Below are positions 16,429-24,661 of a DNA stretch of 64,000 bases, piece by piece. The DNA lies in contig NZ_CP072827.1 in NCBI RefSeq assembly GCF_017916255.1, positions 6,535,501-6,599,500 on the forward strand. The letters run 5' to 3'. Below the pieces are notes generated by a model that had not been told where the DNA came from, did no database searches, and was given only the letters and a program-made list of their open reading frames with translations. The stretch comes from Streptomyces mobaraensis NBRC 13819 = DSM 40847. Lineage in GTDB: Bacteria; Actinomycetota; Actinomycetes; Streptomycetales; Streptomycetaceae. A program made the position numbers and the translations under genes. The number at the start of each line of letters is the position of its first letter. Position 1 is the first letter of the stretch.

Positions 16429-17387
16429 CGACCCGACGGGACCAGGCGCTGGCGCTGATGCTCGACGCGCAGGCCGCGCTGATACGGGCCCTGGAGGAGT
16501 GCGACGGCGAGGGCGGCGAGGGTGACGGCCGCCGCCGGTTCACCGCCCACGACTGGGAGCGGCCCGGCGGCGGAGGCGGCTGGGCCCGCGTCCTGGAAGG
16601 CGGTGCCGTCTTCGAACGGGCCGGCGTCAACGTGTCGGCCGTCCACGGCGACCGGGTCCCCGACGCCATCACCGACCGCCACGACATCGACCCCGACGCC
16701 GGCTTCTTCGCCACCGGCCTGTCCACCGTCCTCCACCCGCGCAACCCGTGGGTGCCCGCCTTCCACGCCAACTTCCGCTACTTCGAAGTGGGTTCGGACG
16801 GCGCGGCCCACGACGTCTGGTGGTTCGGCGGCGGCGCCGACATGACGCCCTCCTACGGCTTCGAGGAGGACGCCCGGCACCTGCACCGCACCCTGAAGGA
16901 CTGCTGCGACACCTACGACCCCGACTTCTACGCCCGGGCCAAGGAGCGCTGCGACGCCTACTTCTACCTGCCCCACCGGCAGGAGACCCGCGGCGTCGGC
17001 GGCATCTTCTTCGACCACCTGCGCCCCGACGGCCCCGACGGCTGGGACCGCGCCTTCCGCCTCGTCGCCCGTGGCCTGGACGCCCTCGCCCCCGCCTACT
17101 TACCGATAGTCCGCCGGCGCGCCCGCACCCCGTACGGCGAACGCGAGCGGCGCTGGCAGCTCCTGCGCCGGGGCCGGTACGTGGAGTTCAACCTCCTGCA
17201 CGACCGCGGCACCCGGTTCGGCCTGGAGAGCAGGGGCAACACCGAGGCCATCCTCATGTCCCTGCCGCCGACGGCCTCCTGGGGCTTCGACCTCAGGCCG
17301 GAACCCGGCAGCGAGGAGGAGCGGCTCGCCGACTTCCTGCGGCCCCGCGACTGGCTGGCCGCCGGCACGGTCGGAGCGGCGCGATGA
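16425..17387 (+). CDS. hemF: oxygen-dependent coproporphyrinogen III oxidase
   Basis: 320 residues with every landmark of the aerobic enzyme: VHPRN-type segment then VPAFHANFRYFEV, VWWFGGGADMTPSYGFEED, YFYLPHRQETRGVGGIFFD and GRYVEFNLLHDRGTRFGL leading to ESRGNTEAILMSLPP. It converts coproporphyrinogen III to protoporphyrinogen IX by two oxidative decarboxylations using O2. Actinobacteria normally make heme through coproheme and HemQ and lack HemF, so this gene is out of place. It overlaps hemE and hemA by 4 bp each, so the four right-arm genes are tightly coupled. Confidence 0.96.
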   Translation: MTTRRDQALALMLDAQAALIRALEECDGEGGEGDGRRRFTAHDWERPGGGGGWARVLEGGAVFERAGVNVSAVHGDRVPDAITDRHDIDPDAGFFATGLSTVLHPRNPWVPAFHANFRYFEVGSDGAAHDVWWFGGGADMTPSYGFEEDARHLHRTLKDCCDTYDPDFYARAKERCDAYFYLPHRQETRGVGGIFFDHLRPDGPDGWDRAFRLVARGLDALAPAYLPIVRRRARTPYGERERRWQLLRRGRYVEFNLLHDRGTRFGLESRGNTEAILMSLPPTASWGFDLRPEPGSEEERLADFLRPRDWLAAGTVGAAR

Positions 17388-18742
17388 CCGTCCTCGTCAC
17401 CGGACTGAGCCACCACACCGCCGCGCACCCGGTACTGGAACGTCTCGCGCTGACGCGCTCCCAGGCGGCGGCCCTGCTGGGCCTGCTGGCCCGCTCCCCG
17501 GCCCCCGCCGAGGCCGTCGTCCTCGCCACCTGCAACCGCGTCGAGATCTACCTCGAGTCCGACCGCCCCGACCGCGCCGCCGACGAGGCCGTCCGCGCCC
17601 TCGCCGAGACCACCGGCGCCCCCGCCGCCGACGTCCGCCCCCTGCTCTACACCCACCGGGGCCCCGACGCCGTCGCCCACCTCTTCCACGTCGTCAGCGG
17701 CCTCGACTCGATGGCACTCGGCGAACCCCAGATCCGCGGCCAGGTCCGCGCCGCCTACCGCCTCGCCACCGACCACGGCACGGCGGGAGCGGTCCTCCAC
17801 GACCTCTTCCAGCACGCCCTGCGCACCGGCAAACGCGTCGAGACCACCACGGGCGTCGCCCACGCCGCCGCCGACCTGGTCGGCGTGGCCCTCGACGCGG
17901 CGACGGACCTCCTCGGCCCGCTCTCCGCCCACCCGACGGTGATCGTCGGCGCCGGAGCCCTCGGCTCCCTGACCGTGGCCGCGCTGCGGCGGGGCGCGGA
18001 CGGGGGCGGGGCAGCGGCGGCGCGACCCGCGCGAGCCGACGCCACCGCCGGTGGGATCGTCGTCGTCAACCGCGGCCGGGAAGCCGCCGAACGGCTCGCC
18101 GGGCGGTACGGGGTCCGGGCCGCCGGACTGGACCGACTGCCCGCGCTCCTCGCGCGCGCCGGCCTCGTCGTCGCGGCGACGGGCGCCGGTACGCCGGTGA
18201 TCACCGCGGAGCTGGTCGCCGCCGCCCGCGCCGGCGGGCCCGGGCACCCGCTCGTCCTCGTCGACCTCTCGCTGCCGCGCAACGTGGAACCGGCCGCCGC
18301 CCGGCAGCCCGGCGTCCGGCTGGTCGACCTGGCCGGCCTGGAAGCCCGGCTGAAGGAGGCGTCGGCACGGGTGCCGGTGGACGAGGCGCGGCGCATCGTC
18401 GCCGAGGAGACGGCCGCGTTCCTGACCGGACGCCACCTGGCCACCGTGACCCCGCTCATCGTCGCCATGCGCAACAACGTGCTGTCCATCGCCGAAGCCG
18501 AGGTCGACCGGCTGCTCGGGCGCACCCCGGCCCTCGCCGACCACGTACGCGGCGAAGTCGCGCGCACCGCCCGCCGCATCGCCGAGAAGATCGTCCACCG
18601 GCCGACCGTCCGCGTCCGGGAGATGGCCGCGCAGCCGGACGGACACGCCTACGTGGCCGTCGTGCACGACCTGTTCGGCGGACCGGACCAGCCCGCGCCG
18701 CCCGGTCCCGCGACGGGCCCGGCCGGAAGGGAGACGCCATGA
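17384..18742 (+). CDS. hemA: glutamyl-tRNA reductase
   Basis: 452 residues. The catalytic thiol is in VVLATCNRVEIYLES (about residue 50); DSMALGEPQIRGQVR follows, then the Rossmann NADPH domain starting VIVGAGALGSLTV, and the helical dimerisation domain. It reduces glutamyl-tRNA to glutamate-1-semialdehyde, the committed step of C5 tetrapyrrole synthesis. A second copy of the rate-limiting enzyme in a dedicated cluster implies raised flux. The next enzyme, glutamate-1-semialdehyde aminomutase (hemL), is not in this window, so it must come from elsewhere. Confidence 0.96.
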   Translation: MTVLVTGLSHHTAAHPVLERLALTRSQAAALLGLLARSPAPAEAVVLATCNRVEIYLESDRPDRAADEAVRALAETTGAPAADVRPLLYTHRGPDAVAHLFHVVSGLDSMALGEPQIRGQVRAAYRLATDHGTAGAVLHDLFQHALRTGKRVETTTGVAHAAADLVGVALDAATDLLGPLSAHPTVIVGAGALGSLTVAALRRGADGGGAAAARPARADATAGGIVVVNRGREAAERLAGRYGVRAAGLDRLPALLARAGLVVAATGAGTPVITAELVAAARAGGPGHPLVLVDLSLPRNVEPAAARQPGVRLVDLAGLEARLKEASARVPVDEARRIVAEETAAFLTGRHLATVTPLIVAMRNNVLSIAEAEVDRLLGRTPALADHVRGEVARTARRIAEKIVHRPTVRVREMAAQPDGHAYVAVVHDLFGGPDQPAPPGPATGPAGRETP

Positions 18743-19686
18743 CACCGGGGACCCCGGCCACGTACGGGATGAGGTTCCGCGGCGCCGCCGTCGGGCGCGC
18801 CACGCTCCGCATGGGCACCCGGCGCAGCGCCCTCGCCCTGGCCCAGTCGTCCGCCTTCGCCCGCGCCCTCGAACGGGCCACCGGCGTCCGGGTGGAGACC
18901 GTCGGCGTCACCACCGAGGGCGACACCAACAGCGCGCCCCTGACCGCCATGGGCGGCACCGGCGTCTTCGTGCAGGCGGTACGCGCCGCCCTGCGCGCCG
19001 GCGCCGTCGATTTCGCCGTCCACTCCTACAAGGACCTGCCGACCGCCGGGCCGTCGGACGTCGTGGTCGCCGCCGTCCCCGTCCGCGAGGACCCTCGCGA
19101 CGCCCTCGTCACCGCCGACGGACGCCCCCTGGACCGGCTGCCCGCCGGCGCCCGGATCGGCACCGGCTCGCCCCGCCGCGCCGGCCAGCTCGCCGCGCTG
19201 CGCCCGGGACTCGTGGTGGTGCCGCTGCGCGGCAACGTGGACACCCGGCTGGGCCGGGTCCGCGACGGCCGGCTCGACGCGGTGGTCCTCGCCGCGGCGG
19301 GGCTGGCGCGGCTCGGGCGGCTCGGGGAGGCGGCGGAACTATTCGCTCCGGACCGGCTGGTGCCCGCTCCCGCGCAGGGGGCTCTCGCCGTCGAGTGCCG
19401 GGCCGACGACGCGGCGCTCGTGCGGTTGCTCGGGTCGCTGGACCACGTGGTGACGCGGGCGGCGGTCGACGCGGAGCGGGCTGTGCTGGCCGAGTTGGAG
19501 GCGGGGTGCAGTGCTCCGGTGGGGGCGCATGCTCGGTCGGTGGGCCGGGCTCTCGACCTGTGCGCCGTCATCACCGCGACGGACGGGTGCCGGCGCACCT
19601 TCCGCCGGGCCGAGGTCCCGCTCGATCCGGTTGCCGCCGCGGCGGCGGGGCGGGAGCTCGCGCGGGCGTTGCGCAAGGAGCACTGA
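18739..19686 (+). CDS. hemC: hydroxymethylbilane synthase (porphobilinogen deaminase)
   Basis: 315 residues. Starts within the hemA stop (ATGA). Signature parts are LRMGTRRSALALAQS, GTGVFVQAVRAALR, FAVHSYKDLPT, IGTGSPRRAGQLAALRPGL and LRGNVDTRLGRVRDG. The cysteine that covalently holds the dipyrromethane cofactor is in AELEAGCSAPVGAHA near residue 255. It polymerises four porphobilinogens. The first 25 or so residues form a short extension before the core. Its stop codon directly touches the palindromic element at 19687-19924. No hemD (uroporphyrinogen III synthase) follows. Confidence 0.96.
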   Translation: MTPGTPATYGMRFRGAAVGRATLRMGTRRSALALAQSSAFARALERATGVRVETVGVTTEGDTNSAPLTAMGGTGVFVQAVRAALRAGAVDFAVHSYKDLPTAGPSDVVVAAVPVREDPRDALVTADGRPLDRLPAGARIGTGSPRRAGQLAALRPGLVVVPLRGNVDTRLGRVRDGRLDAVVLAAAGLARLGRLGEAAELFAPDRLVPAPAQGALAVECRADDAALVRLLGSLDHVVTRAAVDAERAVLAELEAGCSAPVGAHARSVGRALDLCAVITATDGCRRTFRRAEVPLDPVAAAAAGRELARALRKEH

Positions 19687-19924
19687 GGGTGCCCCGGTCC
19701 CGCCCTTTCACCGTTTCCTGGGGGCTGCGCCCCAGACCCCCCTTTCGCGGCTTCGCCGCTCGTCCTCAAACTCCCCCAGAGGGGGCACCTCCAACGGGCT
19801 GAAACACCGCGCCCGGGCGCACCACTCAGCCCGTCCGGCGCTTGAGGACAACCGCGCGGAGCGCGGTTTCAGGGGGTCCGGGGCCCGCCCCGGGAAACGG
19901 TGAAAGGGCGGGACCGGGGCACCC
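19687..19924. repeat. 238-bp near-palindromic element with 32-bp perfect inverted ends
   Basis: The first 32 bases (19687-19718) are the exact reverse complement of the last 32 (19893-19924). Inside, GTCCTCAA (19762-19769) pairs with TTGAGGAC (19842-19849), and ACGGGCTGA (19794-19802) with TCAGCCCGT (19826-19834). The arms are nested in register, so the whole element could fold into one long hairpin or cruciform. This is the type of short non-coding, MITE-like repeat seen between genes in many Streptomyces chromosomes. It lies between hemC and hemB and could act as a terminator, attenuator or RNase site. Confidence 0.88.
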
Positions 19925-19945
19925 CCACCACAACCAGGAGGACCG

Positions 19946-20923
19946 ATGACCGACCGACCGACGCACCGCCCCCGCCGCCTCCGCCGCACCCCCGCCCTAC
20001 GCGACCTCGTCGCCGGAACGGACCGGCACCCCGGCCACCTCGTCCTCCCCCTCTTCGTCAAGGAGGGGATCGCCGAGCCCACCCCCATCACCACCATGCC
20101 CGGCGTGCTGCAGCACACCCTCCCGTCGCTGCGCAAGGCGGCGCGCGAGGCGGTGGACGCCGGGGTGGGCGGGCTGATGGTGTTCGCCGTGCCCGAGCGC
20201 AAGGACGCCGTCGGTTCGGCGGCGCTCGACGCCGACGGGATCCTGCCGCGGGCGCTGCGCGAGGTGGCCGACGAGGTCGGGGACGCGGCGGTGGTGATGA
20301 GCGACGTCTGCCTCGACGAGTTCACCGACCACGGCCACTGCGGCGTCCTCGCGCCCGACGGCCGGGTGGACAACGACGCCACCGTGGAGCGGTACGCCGC
20401 CATGGCCGTGCTGCACGCCGAGGCGGGCGCCCACTGCGTCGGCCTGAGCGGCATGATGGACGGGCAAGTGGCCGCCACCCGTGCCGCGTTGGACCGGGCG
20501 GGGCACGAGGAGACGGCGATCCTCGCCTACACCGCCAAGTACGCGTCCGCCTTCTACGGCCCCTTCCGCGACGCGGTCGAATGCGACCTGCGCGGCGACC
20601 GCGCCACGTACCAGATGGACCCGCGCAACCGCACCGAGGCGCTGCGCGAGCTCGCGCTGGACGAGGCGGAGGGCGCCGACCTGGTCATGGTGAAGCCCGC
20701 CCTGTGCTACCTCGACGTCCTGCGGACCGTCGCCGACCACGCGCGGGTCCCGGTGGCCGCGTACCAGGTGTCCGGCGAGTACGCGATGGTGGAGGCCGCG
20801 GCGGCCCGCGGCTGGATCGACCGGGAGCGGGCCGTCGCCGAGACCCTCACCGCCGTCCGCCGGGCCGGGGCCGATGTCGTCCTCACCTACTGGGCGGTGG
20901 AGGCCGCCCGCCGGATGGGCTGA
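19946..20923 (+). CDS. hemB: delta-aminolevulinic acid dehydratase (porphobilinogen synthase)
   Basis: 325 residues with AGGAGG before the ATG. Start RRLRRTPALRDLVAGT and LVLPLFVKEG are typical. The two active-site lysines are in LAYTAKYASAFYGPFRDA and DLVMVKPALCYLD. The metal segment SDVCLDEFTDHGHCGVL keeps two of the three zinc cysteines and has Asp in place of the third, the usual high-GC Gram-positive version. It condenses two 5-aminolevulinates. It is separated from hemC by the palindromic element but faces the same way. Confidence 0.95.
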   Translation: MTDRPTHRPRRLRRTPALRDLVAGTDRHPGHLVLPLFVKEGIAEPTPITTMPGVLQHTLPSLRKAAREAVDAGVGGLMVFAVPERKDAVGSAALDADGILPRALREVADEVGDAAVVMSDVCLDEFTDHGHCGVLAPDGRVDNDATVERYAAMAVLHAEAGAHCVGLSGMMDGQVAATRAALDRAGHEETAILAYTAKYASAFYGPFRDAVECDLRGDRATYQMDPRNRTEALRELALDEAEGADLVMVKPALCYLDVLRTVADHARVPVAAYQVSGEYAMVEAAAARGWIDRERAVAETLTAVRRAGADVVLTYWAVEAARRMG

Positions 20924-21044
20924 CGCACCGCCCATCGGGCGATTCCCGGCGGACTCCGGACCGTGGGGCACCGCCGGGGAGCGGCGGCCGGTAAGGATGG
21001 GCGGGCCCCTTGTCGTCGCTCCGCCGCCCGGCCGAGGAGACCGC

Positions 21045-21101
21045 GTGCCCCAGCCGGACCCGCCGCCCCCGCCGCCCGGCCCCCGGGGCGACCGTGCCTG
21101 A
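21045..21101 (+). CDS. possible 18-residue polyproline leader peptide overlapping the ABC ATPase start
   Basis: GTG at 21045 follows GAGGAG by 5 bases, the best ribosome binding site between hemB and the ABC genes. It opens a frame of 18 codons, VPQPDPPPPPPGPRGDRA, that ends at TGA 21099-21101. The ATPase start GTG (21094) lies inside it in another frame and has no good site of its own. Six consecutive prolines stall ribosomes unless EF-P acts, so this could be a translational-coupling or attenuation leader. Alternatively a frameshift in the C run could separate the true ATPase start from its gene. Confidence 0.35.
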   Translation: MPQPDPPPPPPGPRGDRA

Positions 21102-21750
21102 CGCCCCCGCCCCCGCCGTGCTGCGCGTCCGCGGCGTGCGCAAGGCGTACGGCCGTCACCCCGTCCTGCGCGGCATCGACCTCGACCTGCCGGCCGGTTG
21201 CCTGGCCGGGGTCGTCGGCGAGAACGGCTCGGGCAAGACCACGCTGCTCCGCGTCCTCGCCGGGCAGACCAGGCCGGACCGGGGGACGGTCGAGTGCCCC
21301 GGGCCCGTCGGCTACTGCCCGCAGGAGACGGTCCTCAACCCGGCGTTCACCGTGGACCAGCACCTGGAGTTGTTCCACGTCGCCTACCGCCTCCCCGACG
21401 CGCGCCGCGCGGACGAACTGCTGGACGCGCTGCGGTTCACCGCCTACCGCCACCACCGCGTCGGCGCCCTCAGCGGCGGCACCCGGCAGAAGCTCAACCT
21501 CGTCCTCGCCCTGCTGCACGACCCGCCGCTGCTCCTCCTCGACGAGCCGTACCAGGGCTTCGACTGGGAGTCGTACCAGCGGTTCTGGGAGCTGGCCGGC
21601 GAACTCCGCGCCGCCGGGCGGTCGTTCCTCGTCGTCTCGCACATCGCCTACGACACCGCCCGCTTCGACCGGCTCTGGCGGCTGGAGAACGGCCGGCTGG
21701 CCCCCGGCGGGCGGTCCGGGTCCGGAGCCGGACCGGCGGCGGAGGGGTGA
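21094..21750 (+). CDS. ABC transporter ATP-binding protein
   Basis: 218 residues from GTG 21094. Walker A is GENGSGKTTLLRVL, the Q-loop GYCPQETVLNPAF, the signature LSGGTRQKLNLVLAL, Walker B LLLLDEPYQGFD and the H-loop VVSHIAYD, so the nucleotide site is complete. The membrane partner starts 2 bp after the stop. Placement at the end of a heme operon suggests efflux of heme or a porphyrin, as for HrtA-type exporters; there is no substrate-binding lipoprotein, which fits export rather than import. The start is uncertain: a TTG at 21010 is in frame, and a short overlapping leader frame precedes it. Confidence 0.88.
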   Translation: MPDAPAPAVLRVRGVRKAYGRHPVLRGIDLDLPAGCLAGVVGENGSGKTTLLRVLAGQTRPDRGTVECPGPVGYCPQETVLNPAFTVDQHLELFHVAYRLPDARRADELLDALRFTAYRHHRVGALSGGTRQKLNLVLALLHDPPLLLLDEPYQGFDWESYQRFWELAGELRAAGRSFLVVSHIAYDTARFDRLWRLENGRLAPGGRSGSGAGPAAEG

Positions 21751-21752
21751 CG

Positions 21753-22532
21753 ATGCGGCCCACCGCCTGGACGTACTTCTCCACCGCGGCCCGTTTCGCC
21801 CTGCTCGAACACGTCCGCAACCGGCTCGCCCTCGTCCTCGTCGTCGTGTTCGTCCCGCTGTGGATCTCCCTCGGGCACGCGGTGGTCGACAGCCACGAGG
21901 TGCGCTTCATGCTGCGCGCCACGCACGGGACGGTCACCGCGCACGGCAACGACCTCGGCAACATCACGGGCGCCCTCAACGCGGTCACGCTCATCGTCGG
22001 CTTCATGATGTTCTCGGTGACGTTCAGGGCGGCCGGCTTCGACCGGCGGCTGGCGATGGCCGGTTACCCGCGCCGCCACCTCATCGCCGCCAAGTTCGCC
22101 GCGCTCGTCGTGGTCGCCGCCGTGACCTGCGCCTACGCGACGCTGTCGGTGTGCCTGTACTGGTCGCCCCGGCGGCCCTGGCTGCTCGCGCTGGCCCTGG
22201 CCTGCGGGGCGCTGACCTACGGCGGGCTGGGCGTGATGCTCGGCGCCCTGCTCCGCAGCGAACTGGCCGGCATGCTGCTGATCATCATGACCAGCATCAT
22301 CGACGCCGGTCTGCAGAGCCCGCTCGCCAATCCGGTCGCCGACGACGACGTCATCCGCTACCTCCCGTCGTTCGGCGCCATGCAGGTCGCCACGACCGCC
22401 GGCTTCCGCGACGCGATCCCGCTGCCCTACCTCCTCCTCGGCCCCCTGTGGTTCGCGGGCGCCCTCCTCGTGGCGGCCCTCGCCTTCCGCTTCCACACGC
22501 GCGACCGCCGCAACACGTTCGCGGACGGGTGA
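21753..22532 (+). CDS. ABC transporter permease
   Basis: 259 residues, ATG behind GGAGGGG. Six membrane segments are apparent: around LALVLVVVFVPLWISLG, NAVTLIVGFMMFSVTF, FAALVVVAAVTCAYATLSV, a LLALALACGALTYGGLGVML stretch, LAGMLLIIMTSIIDAG and LLLGPLWFAGALLVAALAF. It has the plain ABC-2-type layout used for export of small molecules. It is the last gene of the right arm of the heme cluster; 129 non-coding bases follow before an unrelated kinase-like gene. Confidence 0.88.
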   Translation: MRPTAWTYFSTAARFALLEHVRNRLALVLVVVFVPLWISLGHAVVDSHEVRFMLRATHGTVTAHGNDLGNITGALNAVTLIVGFMMFSVTFRAAGFDRRLAMAGYPRRHLIAAKFAALVVVAAVTCAYATLSVCLYWSPRRPWLLALALACGALTYGGLGVMLGALLRSELAGMLLIIMTSIIDAGLQSPLANPVADDDVIRYLPSFGAMQVATTAGFRDAIPLPYLLLGPLWFAGALLVAALAFRFHTRDRRNTFADG

Positions 22533-22661
22533 CGGACCCCTCGGCATCCGGCCGGTGCCCGCGGCCGCCCGCCCCGGCTGGGCGCAGGCAGGGTCGCCGG
22601 TCACACGAATCCGGGTCGGAGCCGGGATCAGGCCGTTGACGCCAGGTAATAGCCTGCCGGT

Positions 22662-23540
22662 GTGACCGGACGGGGCGAGGATGTGGACGAGGGACTGCTG
22701 GCCATCGCGGAGGCGGCGCTACCGGGGCAGCGGTGGCACGGGGCGCGTGTCCTGCGTCACCCCTCGCACGACGTACTGCTGCTGCCCGGGACCGCCGCGG
22801 TGCGCGTGGCGCGTACACCCTCCGCCGCCGCGGTGCTGCCGCGCCAGGCCGAGTTGCTGCGCCGGCTGGCACGGCTGGACCTGCCGTTCAAAATACCCGG
22901 GCCGCTGTCCGAGGTGGTGACGGTCCAAGGACGCACCGGCGTGGCCCTGAGCTGGGTGTACGGGTGGCCGACACCCCGTCCGTACGGGCACGAGCGCGGC
23001 AGGCTGCTGAGTTTCAGGCCGGAGCGGTTCTCAGAGCTGCTCGGCGTACTGAGTGAGGTGGACTGCGGCCCACTCCAGGACGTGCTGGGTGTTCCGCACG
23101 AAGGCGTGGGCGGCCACGGCTGGGGCGAACTGATGCTCGGTGAGGTGATTCCGCGGCTGCCGTGGACCAGGCGCCGCGAAGCACGTCGGCGCATCGGCCA
23201 GGCGCAGGGCCTCCCCGTGCCGGAGCCCCGCCTGGTGCACGGCAAGCTCGACGCCGACAACCTGCTGTGGGACGGGCGGCGGCGGCTGGTCGGTGTGCTG
23301 GGCTGGGACCGGGCCCAGCTCTTCGACCCCGCGCTCGACACGGCATGGCTGTTCGGGCAGCAGTGGGATCCGAGGCGGGCCGGCGCCGACCGGGAGCAGA
23401 TGCGTCGGATCCGGATCTGGGTGCGCACCCTGGGTCTGGAGCCGCTGGCTCGTGCGATCCTCGACCACGAGTCTGAAGAGCACCTGGCGTACGAAGTCGG
23501 CAAGACAGTCGCATGGCTGGACCAGACCACCGGCTGGTGA
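22662..23540 (+). CDS. APH-like protein with a degenerate catalytic loop (probable pseudokinase)
   Basis: 292 residues with the overall aminoglycoside-phosphotransferase plan: an N-lobe with RVLRHPSHDVLLLPG, a hinge around ALSWVYGWPTPRP, then the region equivalent to the catalytic loop. That loop reads LVHGKLDADNLLWDG, so the catalytic Asp of HGDxxxxN is a Lys. The later metal site reads GVLGWDRAQLFDPALD, keeping an Asp. Loss of the catalytic base suggests a binding or regulatory role rather than phosphotransfer. GTG 22662 has no upstream ribosome site, so the message may be leaderless. Confidence 0.75.
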   Translation: MTGRGEDVDEGLLAIAEAALPGQRWHGARVLRHPSHDVLLLPGTAAVRVARTPSAAAVLPRQAELLRRLARLDLPFKIPGPLSEVVTVQGRTGVALSWVYGWPTPRPYGHERGRLLSFRPERFSELLGVLSEVDCGPLQDVLGVPHEGVGGHGWGELMLGEVIPRLPWTRRREARRRIGQAQGLPVPEPRLVHGKLDADNLLWDGRRRLVGVLGWDRAQLFDPALDTAWLFGQQWDPRRAGADREQMRRIRIWVRTLGLEPLARAILDHESEEHLAYEVGKTVAWLDQTTGW

Positions 23541-23647
23541 ACCGTCAGGCGCTGCGCTGCGGTTGCCCGGCGGCGGGAACCCGCCGGAGCGCGCCGGGCA
23601 TCATGGAGGGATGGGGCGGTTCGTTCGCTCCGGAGAGGGGTGGATCC

Positions 23648-24376
23648 ATGCGCCGTGATCGGCCGACCGACGACCAGTTGACGAGGGTTTTCGCCACCGT
23701 GCTGAAAGAGGTGCTGAGCGGCCAGGGGTTGCGGAACCACACCGGGCTCGACATGGAAACGGACGACGCGCTGTGGGAGATCGCCAAGTACGGCCCGGGG
23801 GCCCCTCCCGAACTCGTCGACGCCGCCCGTGCCGCCTTCGCCGGACAACTGGACGGCAGCAACGCCCGCCGCTGGCAAGCAGAGCTCCAGCGCAAGTTCG
23901 AAGCCAGCCGGCAGCGCACCGCCGAGCGCGACTCAAGGCTCAGGGCCACCGAGGCTCGCGGTGGTGCCGAGCCGCCGGCGAAACCGCCCAGAGCGACGCC
24001 GACCTCAGTGCGGGCGGTACGCGTCAACGGCGATCAGACCTACTTGGACGAGTACGGGCGCACCTGCTACGAAGGAGAACTCTTCACCGGCGAAGTCGAG
24101 GACCTCGCGGACAACGGGCGCACCGTGCTGCTCGGCACCTACTCCTCGGGCATCGAGCACGGACGGCAGCAGGAGTGGTGGCCGGACGGGACCAAGCGGG
24201 CCGACGGCGTGACCGTCATGGGTGCCGCGGTGGGTGAGTGGCGGTACTGGCACGCCAACGGCCGGCTGTCGGAGTTGGTCATTTTCGACGAACGCGGCCG
24301 GGAGATGTCGAGAAAGCGCTGGAATGCCATGGGTGAGGTGACCATGGATCATGTGACTCGCCGGCCCTCCTCCTGA
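23648..24376 (+). CDS. MORN-repeat / YwqK-family antitoxin-like protein
   Basis: 242 residues. The N-terminal 120 residues are charged and helical with no recognised domain. The C-terminal half holds the YwqK/MORN_2 pattern: TCYEGELFTGEVEDL, GIEHGRQQEWWPDGTKRADG and GEWRYWHANGRLSELVIFDE, three successive short beta-hairpin repeats. YwqK-family proteins are often immunity partners of secreted toxins, but many are orphans and no toxin gene is adjacent. The ATG at 23648 follows GAGAGGGG; an in-frame upstream ATG at 23603 is less convincing. Confidence 0.7.
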   Translation: MRRDRPTDDQLTRVFATVLKEVLSGQGLRNHTGLDMETDDALWEIAKYGPGAPPELVDAARAAFAGQLDGSNARRWQAELQRKFEASRQRTAERDSRLRATEARGGAEPPAKPPRATPTSVRAVRVNGDQTYLDEYGRTCYEGELFTGEVEDLADNGRTVLLGTYSSGIEHGRQQEWWPDGTKRADGVTVMGAAVGEWRYWHANGRLSELVIFDERGREMSRKRWNAMGEVTMDHVTRRPSS

Positions 24377-24661
24377 AACAGGATCACCGAAGCGCTCGCG
24401 TCCCCACCAGGAGGGGCAGGCCGGTGCCTGTCTCTGGAAGCCGGCTGCTCCCGCATCGACCCTCGGCGCCGCACGCACCCGGACGCCGAGTCCAGCGGAT
24501 GGTCGTCCGCCATGGCCACGGTGGACGCGGCTCGGTGCCCAAACGAACCCCATGGCGCGACGACTGCCGCCGGTGCGGCGGGAAACCGTCTGCCCCATCC
24601 GGCGGGGCGTGGGCCGGCCGGCCGTCTCCGCGTCCTTCCGGCCTGACGCTCTGTGACCAGG

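Noticed and set aside
23648..24376. Toxin-antitoxin pair based on the YwqK-like domain
   Set aside because: No toxin-like gene on either side; only the repeat domain was annotated.
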